64,000 nt of DNA from Salinicoccus cyprini (GCF_007713705.1 NZ_VMSJ01000001.1:744001-808000), one strand, 5' to 3'; counted from the stretch's first letter, positions 1 through 8,424 are shown. Notes: generated from the sequence alone by a model not told the origin. Numbers and translations: made by a program.

Positions 1-402
1 TCCGCCAATAACCCTGAACCGATCACAGCAGCAATGATCGGAGGTATGGTACCACCACTTGCCATCGCAGTTGCCACAATGGTATTCAGAAACAGATTCA
101 CGGAAGTTGAGAGATCTTCCGGTCCGACAAACGTCATCATGGGGGCATCATTCATCACAGAAGGTGCCATCCCGTTCGCAGCAGCCGATCCACTGAGAGT
201 CATTCCATCCATGGTCGTCGGTTCTGCAACAGCAGGCGCACTCGCCATGGCATTCGCAACATCCATCAATGCACCACACGGTGGACTGTTTGTCGCCCTG
301 ACGATCGGAGAAGGAAAACTCATGTTTCTTGTCTCACTCCTTATCGGTACAGCCGTTTCAGCGTTGATTCTCGGACTGCTGAAAAAACCAATTAGACAAT
401 AA
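1..402 (+). CDS. fruA: PTS fructose permease, C-terminal part (EIIC), 5' truncated by window
   Basis: Only the last 133 residues are in the window; the frame is open from base 1. The stretch [19 protein letters not shown] followed by the INAPHGG loop is the conserved C-terminal half of the fructose-family EIIC domain, a membrane channel that takes up and phosphorylates fructose with the PTS phosphorelay. Three to four hydrophobic helices are visible. An intrinsic terminator follows 17 bases after the stop, so this is the last gene of its operon. The EIIA and EIIB parts, if fused, lie outside the window. The substrate assignment is by family only. Confidence 0.88.
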   Translation, partial: SANNPEPITAAMIGGMVPPLAIAVATMVFRNRFTEVERSSGPTNVIMGASFITEGAIPFAAADPLRVIPSMVVGSATAGALAMAFATSINAPHGGLFVALTIGEGKLMFLVSLLIGTAVSALILGLLKKPIRQ

Positions 403-418
403 AATAAACAATAAAATG

Positions 419-448
419 AATCCCCCCATGAAGTATCATGGGGGGATT
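419..448 (+). terminator. Intrinsic terminator after the fructose permease
   Basis: Perfect 13-bp stem (AATCCCCCCATGA and its complement) with an AGTA loop. It sits between the permease stop and the convergent small gene at 471-662 and can serve both strands, though the T-run is poor. Confidence 0.75.
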
Positions 449-470
449 ACTAATGGTTGCTGGCATCAGA

Positions 471-662
471 CTATTTTCCTCTAGTAAAGAGTCTGACGAT
501 GAATCCAAGTGCAGCAACAACAAGTATCGCACCAAAACCTACCAGTGCTAGAATTTGCCCAGTGCTTGGGGTACTGTCATTCATCAGGCTGATTCCGCCT
601 GTAATTGCTGCAATTACAGCGATGCCGATGAGAATGTACATGACACTCTTATTGGCAGACAT
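471..662 (-). CDS. Small two-helix membrane protein, unknown function
   Basis: 63 residues with two hydrophobic segments (about 7-26 and 36-57), a short polar loop and a basic tail (RLFTRGK). A strong Shine-Dalgarno site (AAGGAGG) lies 8 bases before the ATG, which supports a real gene. It is transcribed convergently with the fructose permease and divergently from the thiamine operon. I do not recognise a family. Confidence 0.7.
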   Translation of the reverse strand: MSANKSVMYILIGIAVIAAITGGISLMNDSTPSTGQILALVGFGAILVVAALGFIVRLFTRGK

Positions 663-783
663 AATATCCTCCTTATAGATTTTTTACATGGCTGTTTAAA
701 GACGCCTACACTCCCACTGTAACATATCAGGTATATACGTTCAAAATGTACAGTCAATATGCATATATTCGCGTGGTTAACAG

Positions 784-812
784 TTGACTTTTCCATTCGT
801 CTTCATTAACAT
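784..812 (+). promoter_or_regulatory. Predicted SigA promoter of the thiamine operon
   Basis: TTGACT (784-789), 17-base spacer, TAACAT (807-812). It lies just upstream of the TPP riboswitch and points into it. Confidence 0.6.
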
Positions 813-832
813 TCAAGATAATTGAATAGCAG

Positions 833-978
833 TACCACTAGGGGTGCAATTCTGCTGAGACAGCCATGTGGCTGATCCCTTTGATCTGATCTGGATAATG
901 CCAGCGTAGAGAAGTGGTTTGGTCGGATATTCCTTGTCTTCTTACTGAACCCATTTCCTATGCTGGAAATGGGTTTTT
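833..978 (+). promoter_or_regulatory. TPP riboswitch (THI element) with terminator
   Basis: The conserved thi-box blocks are present in order: GGGGTGC, CTGAGA (854-859) and CTGGATAATGCCAGCGTAGA (891-910). The expression platform is a terminator with an 11-bp stem (948-958 paired with 965-975) followed by five or more T. Binding of thiamine pyrophosphate should favour the terminator and shut off tenA-thiD-thiM-thiE. The aptamer is assigned from the consensus sequence; the switching is inferred from the family. Confidence 0.95.
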
Positions 979-1001
979 ACTATGTAAAAAGGAGAAATGC
1001 T

Positions 1002-1685
1002 ATGCTGAGCGAGATATTGAAGAAAGAAACCGAACCAATGATCGAAGCCATCTATACGGATGCATTCATACAGGGGCTGGTCCATGGAGATATTGATGAT
1101 GATGCCGTCATGCACTACTTGCGTGCAGATGCGTTGTATCTGGAGGAATTTGCGAAGCTCTACGCAATGCTGATGTCGAAGACGGATTCAAAGGAGACGG
1201 TCAGGTTCATGATGGGCCAGATGACTTTCCTGCTGGATGGAGAAAGCGAGGCGCACGCTGTTCTGGCACGTGCAGTGAACAGACCGTATGAAGATATCAT
1301 AGAAAATGGAGAATGGTATCCATCAGCAGACCACTATATCAAGCATATGTACTTCAACGCCTGCACAAGAGAGGACATTGCGTATGCAATCAGTGCAATG
1401 GCACCATGCCCCTATGTCTACCGCAGACTCGGACAGATGGCAATGGAACGGAATACTTTTGCAGCGGACCATCCATATAGGAAGTGGTTCGAGTTCTATG
1501 CGAATGATATGAACGATACGGTAGATGTCATGTTCAGCATCATCGATGATGCCGTAATGCATATGGCTGAAAAAGAAGTGGACGTGCTCAAGAAAAACTA
1601 TGTCGAAAGCACAGAGCATGAAAGACGTTTCTTCAATATGGCTGCCACCAAAGAACGATGGGATGGAGTGGGTATCAATGTCTAG
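1002..1685 (+). CDS. tenA: Thiaminase II / aminopyrimidine aminohydrolase TenA
   Basis: 227 residues. TenA salvages thiamine breakdown products by hydrolysing aminopyrimidines to HMP, feeding ThiD. The all-helical fold is recognisable; AMAPCPYVYRRLG carries the catalytic Cys (about residue 136), and the C-terminal STEHERRFFNMA holds the conserved Glu. Start chosen at 1002 because AAGGAG lies 7 bases upstream; an in-frame ATG at 960 lies inside the riboswitch terminator and is rejected. First gene of the operon; its 3' end overlaps thiD by 8 bases. Confidence 0.93.
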   Translation: MLSEILKKETEPMIEAIYTDAFIQGLVHGDIDDDAVMHYLRADALYLEEFAKLYAMLMSKTDSKETVRFMMGQMTFLLDGESEAHAVLARAVNRPYEDIIENGEWYPSADHYIKHMYFNACTREDIAYAISAMAPCPYVYRRLGQMAMERNTFAADHPYRKWFEFYANDMNDTVDVMFSIIDDAVMHMAEKEVDVLKKNYVESTEHERRFFNMAATKERWDGVGINV

Positions 1686-2472
1686 ATTTCCAATTGCTCT
1701 GACGGTTGCCGGTAATGATCCGACAGGCGGTGCAGGGATACTGGCCGACAGCAAGACATTTCATTCACGTGGTGTATATGGTATGGCTGCTGTAACATCG
1801 CTGACTGCCCAGAACACCATGGGTGTCCAGGATGTTTTCAATGTGCCAGTCGATTTTCTGGAAAAGCAGCTGTACAGCGTCTTCAGTGATGAAACGCCTC
1901 ACGCAATGAAAAGCGGTATGATCGCAACAGTCGATATGATGGAAATTATTGCTCGAACAGCAGACCAGTATGATATACCGTACATCATCGATCCAGTCAT
2001 GATCGCCACGAGCGGAGATGCACTGATAGAGGAGACATCAATCGATTTTCTAAGAGAGAGCCTGCTGCCCGCTGCCACCAGTGTGACACCGAACATCCAC
2101 GAAGCGGAAAAGATAGCAGGCATCAAAATTGAAAATGCCACGGATATCAGAAAAGCTGCAGATATTTTTGTGAAGGAAATCGGTGTTCAAAGTGTCATCA
2201 TAAAGGGGGGGCACCTTGAAGGAGATGCCGTGGACTATCTGTTCACAAGAGACACCACCATCGAACTTTCCGAACCACGTATTGAAACGTCAAATACACA
2301 TGGAACAGGCTGCACTTTCTCAGCAGCCATCACTGCAGAACTTGCAAAGGGCAAAACACTTGAAGAAAGTTTCAGGCTGGCGAAGAAGTATATCAGTTCA
2401 GCAATCAGAAATAATCCTGGAATTGGAAAGGGCAACGGCCCGGTGAACCATTTCAGCTATAGAGGAGACTAG
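1678..2472 (+). CDS. thiD: Hydroxymethylpyrimidine / phosphomethylpyrimidine kinase ThiD
   Basis: 264 residues. Phosphorylates HMP to HMP-P and HMP-PP for thiamine synthesis. The ribokinase-fold signatures are clear: TVAGNDPTGGAGI near the N-terminus (substrate lid) and HGTGCTFSAAIT near the C-terminus (anion hole and catalytic Cys). The start at 1678 overlaps the tenA stop (ATGTCTAG); GGAG lies 9 bases upstream. Translational coupling with tenA is likely. Four bases separate it from thiM. Confidence 0.95.
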   Translation: MSRFPIALTVAGNDPTGGAGILADSKTFHSRGVYGMAAVTSLTAQNTMGVQDVFNVPVDFLEKQLYSVFSDETPHAMKSGMIATVDMMEIIARTADQYDIPYIIDPVMIATSGDALIEETSIDFLRESLLPAATSVTPNIHEAEKIAGIKIENATDIRKAADIFVKEIGVQSVIIKGGHLEGDAVDYLFTRDTTIELSEPRIETSNTHGTGCTFSAAITAELAKGKTLEESFRLAKKYISSAIRNNPGIGKGNGPVNHFSYRGD

Positions 2473-2475
2473 AAT

Positions 2476-3261
2476 ATGAAACGTATAGAGAAACTGAAAA
2501 TACAAAGTCCACTGGTTGTCTGCATAACGAATGACGTCGTCAAAAACTTTACTGCCAACGGCATGCTCGCTGCCGGTGCATCCCCGATCATGAGCGGAGA
2601 AAAGGCGGAAGCACACGATCTGATGCATGCTGCCTCTGCGCTATTGATCAACATCGGTACTGCAGACCGTGCCAAGGTGGAGCTGATGGATAGAATGATG
2701 GAAGCCGCCAATGAAAAAGGCAAACCGATTGTGTTTGATCCGGTTGGATATGGCGCTTCAGATTTCCGTGTCGATATCACAGAAGATCTGCTCAGCCGTC
2801 ATCAAGTATCACTGATCAAGGGCAACGGTGGAGAAATGCTGGCATTGTCCGGCGCAGAAAGCAGCCTCAAAGGTGTCGATTCGACTGAACAGACGGACAC
2901 AGCAGAAATTGCCGATGCCGTATACAGCAGGTTTAAAATTCCGGCTCTGGTTACCGGCAAAGTGGATGCGCTTGCTACAGAGAATGGCATTGTTACAATG
3001 TTCAATGGGCACAGTCTGCAAGGGAAGATTACAGGATCAGGGTGTCTACTTGGCGCATTGACAGCAGGTTTCATTGGACTCGAAAAAGAATTTACCGCAG
3101 AAGCTGTTGTGGATGCAGTCAGCTACTATAACTTATGTGCCGAATGTGCTGCTGCACAGATGAGCCGTCCGGCACCTGGTACTTTCATCAGTCATCTGAT
3201 CGATGAACTCTATTTGAGCGAGGATAGACTGCTCCAGGACAGGACCGTCAAAGGATTATGA
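2476..3261 (+). CDS. thiM: Hydroxyethylthiazole kinase ThiM
   Basis: 261 residues. Phosphorylates the thiazole moiety (THZ), a salvage step. Characteristic N-terminal VVCITNDVVKNFTANGMLA, the FDPVGYGAS segment, and GSGCLLGALTAGF with the catalytic Cys. GAGGAG lies 8 bases before the ATG. The stop overlaps the thiE start in ATGATG. Confidence 0.95.
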   Translation: MKRIEKLKIQSPLVVCITNDVVKNFTANGMLAAGASPIMSGEKAEAHDLMHAASALLINIGTADRAKVELMDRMMEAANEKGKPIVFDPVGYGASDFRVDITEDLLSRHQVSLIKGNGGEMLALSGAESSLKGVDSTEQTDTAEIADAVYSRFKIPALVTGKVDALATENGIVTMFNGHSLQGKITGSGCLLGALTAGFIGLEKEFTAEAVVDAVSYYNLCAECAAAQMSRPAPGTFISHLIDELYLSEDRLLQDRTVKGL

Positions 3262-3887
3262 TGGAGCTGAAGCGTGAAGATTTAAGATTATATTTCATCT
3301 GCGGCAGCAGTAATGTAGAGGGAGACACCCTGAAAGTAATCGAGGAAGCCTTGGAGAGTGGCGTGACCATGTTCCAGTTGAGAGAAAAGGGACAGGATGC
3401 GCTGGAAGGAAAAGCACTGGTCAATTTTGCAGAAACCATCAGATCTCTCTGTCGAAAATACGATGTGCCTTTTATCGTGAACGATGATGCACAACTTGCA
3501 GAAAGAGTGGGAGCAGACGGCATCCACCTTGGTCAGGACGACCAGACAGTCACTTCGTTGTCTCCCTATTTTGATGACAAGATTATCGGACTGTCTGTCA
3601 GAGACCGTTATGAGCTTGACCGGAGTGAGCTGTCGGCAGTCGACTACATTGGCACAGGCCCGGTATTCCCGACACACTCCAAAGATGACGCAGGCAGCAC
3701 CATCGGTGTCGAAGGACTCGCAGAAATGAGAAGCCGGATTAAAGAACTGCCCATGGTCGCTATCGGCGGTATCAACACTGAAAACTTCAGATCATGTCTC
3801 CGAAATGGTGCAGATGGCGTCTCATTCATATCCGCTATTGCAGAAGCAGAGGACGTGGGCCAGGCAGTCAGAGGGTTTCTGAAGTGA
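3258..3887 (+). CDS. thiE: Thiamine-phosphate synthase ThiE
   Basis: 209 residues. Couples HMP-PP to THZ-P. Visible TIM-barrel motifs: FQLREKGQD, IHLGQDDQ, TGPVFPTHSKDDAG (phosphate binding) and AIGGIN. Start is ATG 3258, overlapping the thiM stop; a second in-frame ATG at 3261 is equally possible. Last gene of the operon; de novo genes (thiC, thiG) are absent, so the operon looks like a salvage set. Confidence 0.94.
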   Translation: MMELKREDLRLYFICGSSNVEGDTLKVIEEALESGVTMFQLREKGQDALEGKALVNFAETIRSLCRKYDVPFIVNDDAQLAERVGADGIHLGQDDQTVTSLSPYFDDKIIGLSVRDRYELDRSELSAVDYIGTGPVFPTHSKDDAGSTIGVEGLAEMRSRIKELPMVAIGGINTENFRSCLRNGADGVSFISAIAEAEDVGQAVRGFLK

Positions 3888-3911
3888 ATCAGATAGTATC
3901 TGGCTCAAATA

Positions 3912-3959
3912 AAAGATCTCCATGCATGGAAAGTAATACGCCCATGCATGGAGATCTTT
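3912..3959. terminator. Bidirectional intrinsic terminator between thiE and the phosphoesterase
   Basis: Perfect 18-bp stem (3912-3929 with 3942-3959), 12-base loop, A-rich and T-rich flanks on both sides, between convergent genes. Confidence 0.88.
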
Positions 3960-3987
3960 CTTTTAAGTCAATTTATCCATCCCATTG

Positions 3988-4716
3988 CTACTGCGGCAGT
4001 GCCCCCCGGTCAATGACACCCGTCAGAAATTCCAGGTTGGGATAATCCTTTTCCGCCAGCTGCTGCTTTACTTTTTCGACATCATATCTGATACGCTGGA
4101 TGCCTACATTAAATTGATTGCCATCTCCTTCTGCAATCAGATAGGAGGCTTGATTCAAACCGTCAAAAGGCAATCCGACGCTGCCCAGGTTTGCCACACA
4201 TTTTCCATTGATATGACGCACATAGGGCAGATGGATGTGGCCATACAGAAATATGTCCGCTTTTTTATTAATCATAAGCTTCTCTTCCAATGCTTCGTCC
4301 GACTCTGCCGGTTTGACAACTTCAAATAGACTCTCAGGAGTGGCATGGAAGCAATGGACATTGATTTCATCCGTCAGTTCAACAGTCACTTCCGACGGCA
4401 GGCCTTTTAGATAGTCCAGATCCTCATCCGACAACTGATCAACAGACCATTCCCGCTCCTCTCTCATAGTATCGAGCACCTGATTCGGTACTTCGCCTGC
4501 CTCTATACCTCGATGAATCCATTCATCCGCATTTCCCTTGATGACATCCGTATTCAGACCCCTCACCAGCTCAATTGATCTTTTCGGTTCAGGCCCCCGG
4601 TAGGCAATATCACCCAGAACAACAATCTTGTCCGCCTGCTTCTTCTCAATATCCGCAAGCACAGCCTCCAGTGCCGTCGCATTTCCATGAATATCGGAAA
4701 TAAATGCTATCTTCAT
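3988..4716 (-). CDS. Calcineurin-like metallophosphoesterase (YfcE/MJ0936-like)
   Basis: 242 residues. Metal-binding motifs of the family are in order: FISDIHGN (Asp, His), VVLGDIAYRGP (GD), GNADE, CFHATPE and YGHIHLPYVR (GH-x-H). It should be a soluble di-metal phosphodiesterase or phosphatase; the substrate is unknown. AAAGGCGGTG precedes the ATG. Single gene ending at the shared terminator. Confidence 0.88.
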   Translation of the reverse strand: MKIAFISDIHGNATALEAVLADIEKKQADKIVVLGDIAYRGPEPKRSIELVRGLNTDVIKGNADEWIHRGIEAGEVPNQVLDTMREEREWSVDQLSDEDLDYLKGLPSEVTVELTDEINVHCFHATPESLFEVVKPAESDEALEEKLMINKKADIFLYGHIHLPYVRHINGKCVANLGSVGLPFDGLNQASYLIAEGDGNQFNVGIQRIRYDVEKVKQQLAEKDYPNLEFLTGVIDRGALPQ

Positions 4717-4850
4717 TTAGAAACACCGCCTTTAATAGTAATTGCTCCCTTAAATCATATACTTTCACGGAAAGGGATATCAAGGCATAGGGAAAAGACG
4801 GCAGATTAATTAGAGGTTTTAATAAATATAATCACTCAAGTGTCCTGTCT

Positions 4851-5237
4851 CTATACTTCTCTCTTTGTTCTGTCAGTTCTGATCAGTTTTGATGCAAAAA
4901 ATGTCACGAAGAAAAGAATAATGCCGGCTTTATTAAAAAGTATGAACACTTGCAGAATATCTGAGAATGATTCGGTATGGTAGAAGCCGCTCAACAGAAG
5001 CGTCGGAAAGACGATGAGCAGCATGGATATGTAATGGACGATGATCTGTTTGCCGAAGCTCCATTCCCCGACCAGATAGATGACACTGGTAACTCCAAGG
5101 AAGAAGGCGATGATGCCATAGAATACATAGGCGATTGCTTCATCAGAAGCACCGTTAGTATAGCTCAACAATAAAAGTACCATCATAAACAGCAGGAGCA
5201 TTGTGCCCCTTGTTAACCCTTTTTTGACAAGATGCAT
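4851..5237 (-). CDS. DUF3021-type four-helix membrane protein (orphan)
   Basis: 128 residues, four hydrophobic segments. The internal stretch VYL-x-GEWSFGKQIIVHY resembles the conserved core of DUF3021 proteins. These usually sit beside a LytTR response regulator; none is encoded here. I chose the ATG at 5237 (MHLVKKGL); a longer start at 5285 adds 16 residues. The Shine-Dalgarno site is weak, so the start is uncertain. Family assignment is by eye. Confidence 0.65.
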   Translation of the reverse strand: MHLVKKGLTRGTMLLLFMMVLLLLSYTNGASDEAIAYVFYGIIAFFLGVTSVIYLVGEWSFGKQIIVHYISMLLIVFPTLLLSGFYHTESFSDILQVFILFNKAGIILFFVTFFASKLIRTDRTKREV

Positions 5238-5472
5238 GTAGATCACTTTCTTTCTTATGTAATTATTTGCTGATTGTCGTGACAATCATTTTATGTTGCT
5301 TTTCTTATGAACAGGTTTCTTATTTCGATTTGCTGACGAGAAGAGTGGTTACAGTGCTATTTTGTGATGAAATTAATCAGTCCCTTAGCCATGTTTTGAT
5401 GATTTAAAGTAAATATCCTGATACAATGCATATGTATATTATAGTCTAATAAGTAATAATTTTCAAAATTAA
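5238..5472. other. AT-rich non-coding spacer
   Basis: Divergent intergenic region between the DUF3021 gene and the tubby-like gene. I see no gene with a ribosome-binding site, and no hairpin followed by a T-run. Confidence 0.5.
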
Positions 5473-5501
5473 TTAGACGGTTGTAATATATTCATTATGA
5501 T
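5473..5501 (+). promoter_or_regulatory. Predicted promoter of the tubby-like gene
   Basis: TTAGAC (5473-5478), 17-base spacer, TATGAT (5496-5501), about 78 bases before the gene start. Confidence 0.45.
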
Positions 5502-5578
5502 AAAAGTAGTAATATCAATCCAGTAGACTTTAGCGTAATTCAGAGCGAGATAGTAGAATGTCGGCAGAGGTGTCATCA

Positions 5579-6100
5579 ATGTATACATACAGAGTCTATA
5601 ACAAGTTTTCAACAGAATGATCAGAGATTATAGATGAAGACGGCGAGTCTAAAGGCTATATCAGAAAAACGTACAATAATTTTCTGAAAAGAATTTTTGA
5701 TTTTATTGGAAGTGTCAACTTTATCAATAGGTATGAAGTATTGGATTCTGATGAAAAAATAATATTTCAGTCTAAAAGAGGCAGTCCTTTCAAGTGGAGA
5801 ACGTACCATGCTGAATATTACCACGAAAGTGACTCTTTTCGGTTTGAGATGAAACAGAAAGACTTGTTCAAAGTTCCCGATCAGACTCGTTTCCTATTCG
5901 ACGGTACTTATTTCGATTTGAAAGCAGAGTTTGGAAGGTGGGCAGTGATCACTGAAGAAAAGTCCAGAAAACAAATAGCAAGATGGCGTATATCATTTAT
6001 ACCTCCAATAGACGCCAGCTTCGAAATTCTGGACGAAAGCTGCCGTAGACATGAGCTGCTTTTTCTGGGAGCATTCCACACATATCTCTATGGAGAGTAG
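5579..6100 (+). pseudogene. Tubby-like (YxjI/tubby C-terminal-like) protein interrupted by an in-frame TGA
   Basis: An ATG at 5579 with GAGGTG six bases upstream opens MYTYRVYNKFSTE, then TGA at 5618-5620. The same frame continues without a stop for 160 codons (SEIIDEDGESKGYIRK...), reaching the stop at 6100. The whole reads as one protein of about 173 residues with the beta-rich pattern of small tubby C-terminal-like proteins. A downstream TTG at 5741 could give a shortened product but has no good ribosome-binding site. Read as a recent nonsense mutation, TGA read-through or a sequencing error; function unknown. Co-oriented with the next small membrane gene. Confidence 0.6.
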
Positions 6101-6137
6101 AAGCGTGAACGCGAATACATATGTTAGGAGAGATTGA

Positions 6138-6383
6138 ATGAAAAAGGCGCTGATTGCCATTTCTATTTTAAACGTGATCTACTACTTTACTGCAGGTACG
6201 ATAGATAACACAGGAAATATGTTTTTCATAGCATGGGGAACGACTTTCCTGCTACTGGTACTGTCCATTATTTCACTGGCTTTTGATGAGAATGGAGCAG
6301 ATCGTAGGTTGCTCAGCTTTGTTGCAATTGGCATCAATCTCATTCCATTGTTCATTATCGGTTCAATGTTCGTTTTTTTATAG
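6138..6383 (+). CDS. Small three-helix membrane protein, unknown function
   Basis: 81 residues with about three hydrophobic segments (5-20, 29-48, 60-81). AGGAGAG precedes the ATG. It starts 37 bases after the tubby-like gene and is probably in the same transcript. No family recognised. Confidence 0.65.
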   Translation: MKKALIAISILNVIYYFTAGTIDNTGNMFFIAWGTTFLLLVLSIISLAFDENGADRRLLSFVAIGINLIPLFIIGSMFVFL

Positions 6384-6456
6384 TTACCCAATAGATAAAA
6401 ATAGTCTTCCTCATTCTGGTGAACTATAGTAATATGATTCTAATACTGAAAGTGAC

Positions 6457-6740
6457 GAAGGGAAAAGTACATGTGCTGATGCATAACAGAAAACTCCGTG
6501 AGCTGAGAGGGAGGATGCAGAGGCGTTTGGAAACAAGTCCTGGAGCTGTATACCGGATGTTGTTTGAATGACTGATGGTGTACCGGGTTCTCCCGATATA
6601 GAGATGGAGTATACTCTGTTTTTTCAGACGTACTTGAGAGGTTCATATGGTGACATATGGACAAAATGAGGTGGCACCGCGTCCTTCTGAATTCTGGAAG
6701 TTCCGTCCTCAAGCTTGGATGCTTGAGGGTGGGCTTTTTT
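6457..6740 (+). promoter_or_regulatory. T-box leader of the MFS transporter gene
   Basis: The T-box motif GAGGTGGCACCGCG (6668-6681) is followed by a terminator (6707-6714 paired with 6721-6728, then T6). Stem I can be drawn: AGTA (6466-6469) faces GAA (6530-6532), and the stem above contains a tandem G-A pair at 6478-6479/6520-6521, the K-turn expected of Stem I. The specifier loop reads GAAACAAG; AAC (6532-6534, followed by A) fits an asparagine codon. TGGC (6672-6675) pairs with a tRNA whose discriminator base is G, as in tRNA-Asn. ACA is the alternative reading. T-box identity is firm; the amino acid is an inference. Confidence 0.88.
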
Positions 6741-6770
6741 GGTTCCAAATTGAATTCAGGAGGGTGTTGA

Positions 6771-7991
6771 ATGTCGGAAAGTATCAAGTGGAGATATCCG
6801 CTATTGCTGCTTATTGGAATCGGTGTATCCAATCTTGGCGCCTGGATCTATCTGATTGCACTGAATCTGATTGTCCTCGATATGACAGAATCAGTACTTG
6901 CAGTATCATTGCTCTACATCATGATACCTATTGCCACAGTATTTACAAATTTCTGGTCGGGTAGTTTTATAGACAGGTTAAATAGAAGAAACTTGATGAT
7001 CTACCTCGATCTGCTCAGAGCTGTAATCATATTCATGCTTCCTTTCACGGATTCAATCATTATAATCTATATGCTGGTTTTCATCATCAATATAGGAAGT
7101 GCCATATTTGAACCGGCTGCCATGGTATACATGACTGAACTGATACCGAAGGAGGACAGGCAGAGGTTCAATGCAATGAGGAACTTTATCAACTCGAGCG
7201 GTTTCATACTAGGACCTTCGATTGCAGGTATCCTGCTATTTATCGGATCTCCGGCCATGGCCATCCTTGCGAATGGACTGGCCTTATTGATATCAGCTTT
7301 TGTTATTTTGATGCTTCCGAGTATAAAAGTCGAGCAAGCAGTTTCTGCTGAAAAAGTGACCTTTAGAATGATAGTCACAGACTGGAAAACCGTTTTAAGT
7401 TTCAGCAGATCAAACCTCCATATAGCATGGATATACTGCCTTTTCACTGGCATCATCGTTTTCATGACTGCACTCGATTCTTTGGAAGCTGCGTTTGCAA
7501 CCGGTGTACTTCTATTGTCTGAAAGTGGGTATGGTTTTCTCGTCAGTATCGCAGGACTCGGCATCATCATCGGCTCCTTGATAAACGCTCTATTTGCCGA
7601 CCGGCTGAAAATCAACCTGATGATTGGCATGGGCGCTTTTTTCACACCAGTGGGGTATCTGATCTTCGGCTACTCAGGAAACTTCATATGGGCGTCCATC
7701 GGCTTTTTCACACTGACATTTGCATTATCATTTGCAAATACAGGGTTCTACACTTTCTACCAAAACAGTGTACCGACTGGAATCATGGGCAGATTCTCAA
7801 GTGTCTTCGGTATTCTGGAAGCAATGCTGATCATTCTATTCACTACTGCTGCAGGCGTACTGTCTGAAGTGTACGACATTAGAATTGTCTACATCATCGG
7901 CTCGTTCCTGTTCCTGATTCTGGGACTTGCTATCAACATTTTTATAATGGGAGGCCAAAGAAAGGATGCCTACCGGCAGGAGAGCAGCTGA
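6771..7991 (+). CDS. MFS transporter (12-helix, YfiS/macrolide-efflux-like) under T-box control
   Basis: 406 residues with about 12 transmembrane helices. The loop between helices 2 and 3 has the MFS motif G-x-x-x-DRLNRR, and the IPKEDRQRFNAMRN loop is typical of the MFS_3 efflux-like group. AGGAGG precedes the ATG. The T-box leader implies synthesis rises when one tRNA is uncharged, so the protein may import an amino acid or peptide, or export a compound that starves a tRNA synthetase. The MefA-like sequence favours export; this is unresolved. Confidence 0.85.
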   Translation: MSESIKWRYPLLLLIGIGVSNLGAWIYLIALNLIVLDMTESVLAVSLLYIMIPIATVFTNFWSGSFIDRLNRRNLMIYLDLLRAVIIFMLPFTDSIIIIYMLVFIINIGSAIFEPAAMVYMTELIPKEDRQRFNAMRNFINSSGFILGPSIAGILLFIGSPAMAILANGLALLISAFVILMLPSIKVEQAVSAEKVTFRMIVTDWKTVLSFSRSNLHIAWIYCLFTGIIVFMTALDSLEAAFATGVLLLSESGYGFLVSIAGLGIIIGSLINALFADRLKINLMIGMGAFFTPVGYLIFGYSGNFIWASIGFFTLTFALSFANTGFYTFYQNSVPTGIMGRFSSVFGILEAMLIILFTTAAGVLSEVYDIRIVYIIGSFLFLILGLAINIFIMGGQRKDAYRQESS

Positions 7992-8020
7992 AGGAGAGGA
8001 TTGACTGATTGATATTGTTT

Positions 8021-8064
8021 TGACACTCACATTAGGTTTTGCTAATATGTGTATAACATATTAA
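8021..8064 (+). promoter_or_regulatory. Promoter and operator of the cadmium operon
   Basis: TTGACA (8021-8026), 17-base spacer, TAATAT (8044-8049): a near-consensus SigA promoter. An 8-bp inverted repeat TAATATGT-N5-ACATATTA (8044-8064) covers the -10 box, a good place for an ArsR-family repressor. Confidence 0.75.
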
Positions 8065-8091
8065 TAATCCCTAATATAAGGAGGATATCAT

Positions 8092-8424
8092 ATGCTGACG
8101 GCAGATCTGGATACAAAAGTGAAGCTGATCCATGGGTTTTCGAATAAGACGCGTCTTCAGATACTTGAGTCCATCAAGGAGGATGAGAAGACAGTGTCTC
8201 AGATTGTAACTGATATCGGCGCGAGCCAGTCGAGCATCTCCCAGCACCTTGCATGCCTGAAGGATTGCGGCATCATCATCGGGAGACAGCAGGGAAAGTA
8301 CATATATTACGCACTGCGCAATCAGAACATGCGTGACCTGCTTTCCATGTTCGATACAGTGCTTGAAGATGTTGGAGAGAATGTAGCGTCCTGTGAAAAT
8401 CATATAGAAGGTTGTGATGTATAA
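8092..8424 (+). CDS. ArsR/SmtB-family metal-sensing repressor, CmtR-like cysteine pattern
   Basis: 110 residues with a winged helix-turn-helix (about 15-85; ASQSSISQHLACLKDCGII is the recognition region). Cys55 and Cys59 (C-x3-C in the recognition helix) plus Cys101 in the tail match the Cd/Pb ligand set of mycobacterial CmtR (C57, C61, C102). The CadC-type ELCVC motif is absent. AAGGAGG lies before the ATG. The stop overlaps the ATPase start (TAATG), so the two are translationally coupled, and it probably represses its own operon. Confidence 0.88.
   Translation: MLTADLDTKVKLIHGFSNKTRLQILESIKEDEKTVSQIVTDIGASQSSISQHLACLKDCGIIIGRQQGKYIYYALRNQNMRDLLSMFDTVLEDVGENVASCENHIEGCDV

Noticed and set aside
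960-1001. Longer tenA start at ATG 960
   Set aside because: That ATG is in the riboswitch terminator stem; 1002 has a proper ribosome-binding site.
5357-5392. Minus-strand peptide MAKGLINFITK, reminiscent of a phenol-soluble modulin
   Set aside because: Only 11 residues and no ribosome-binding site; too short for a modulin.
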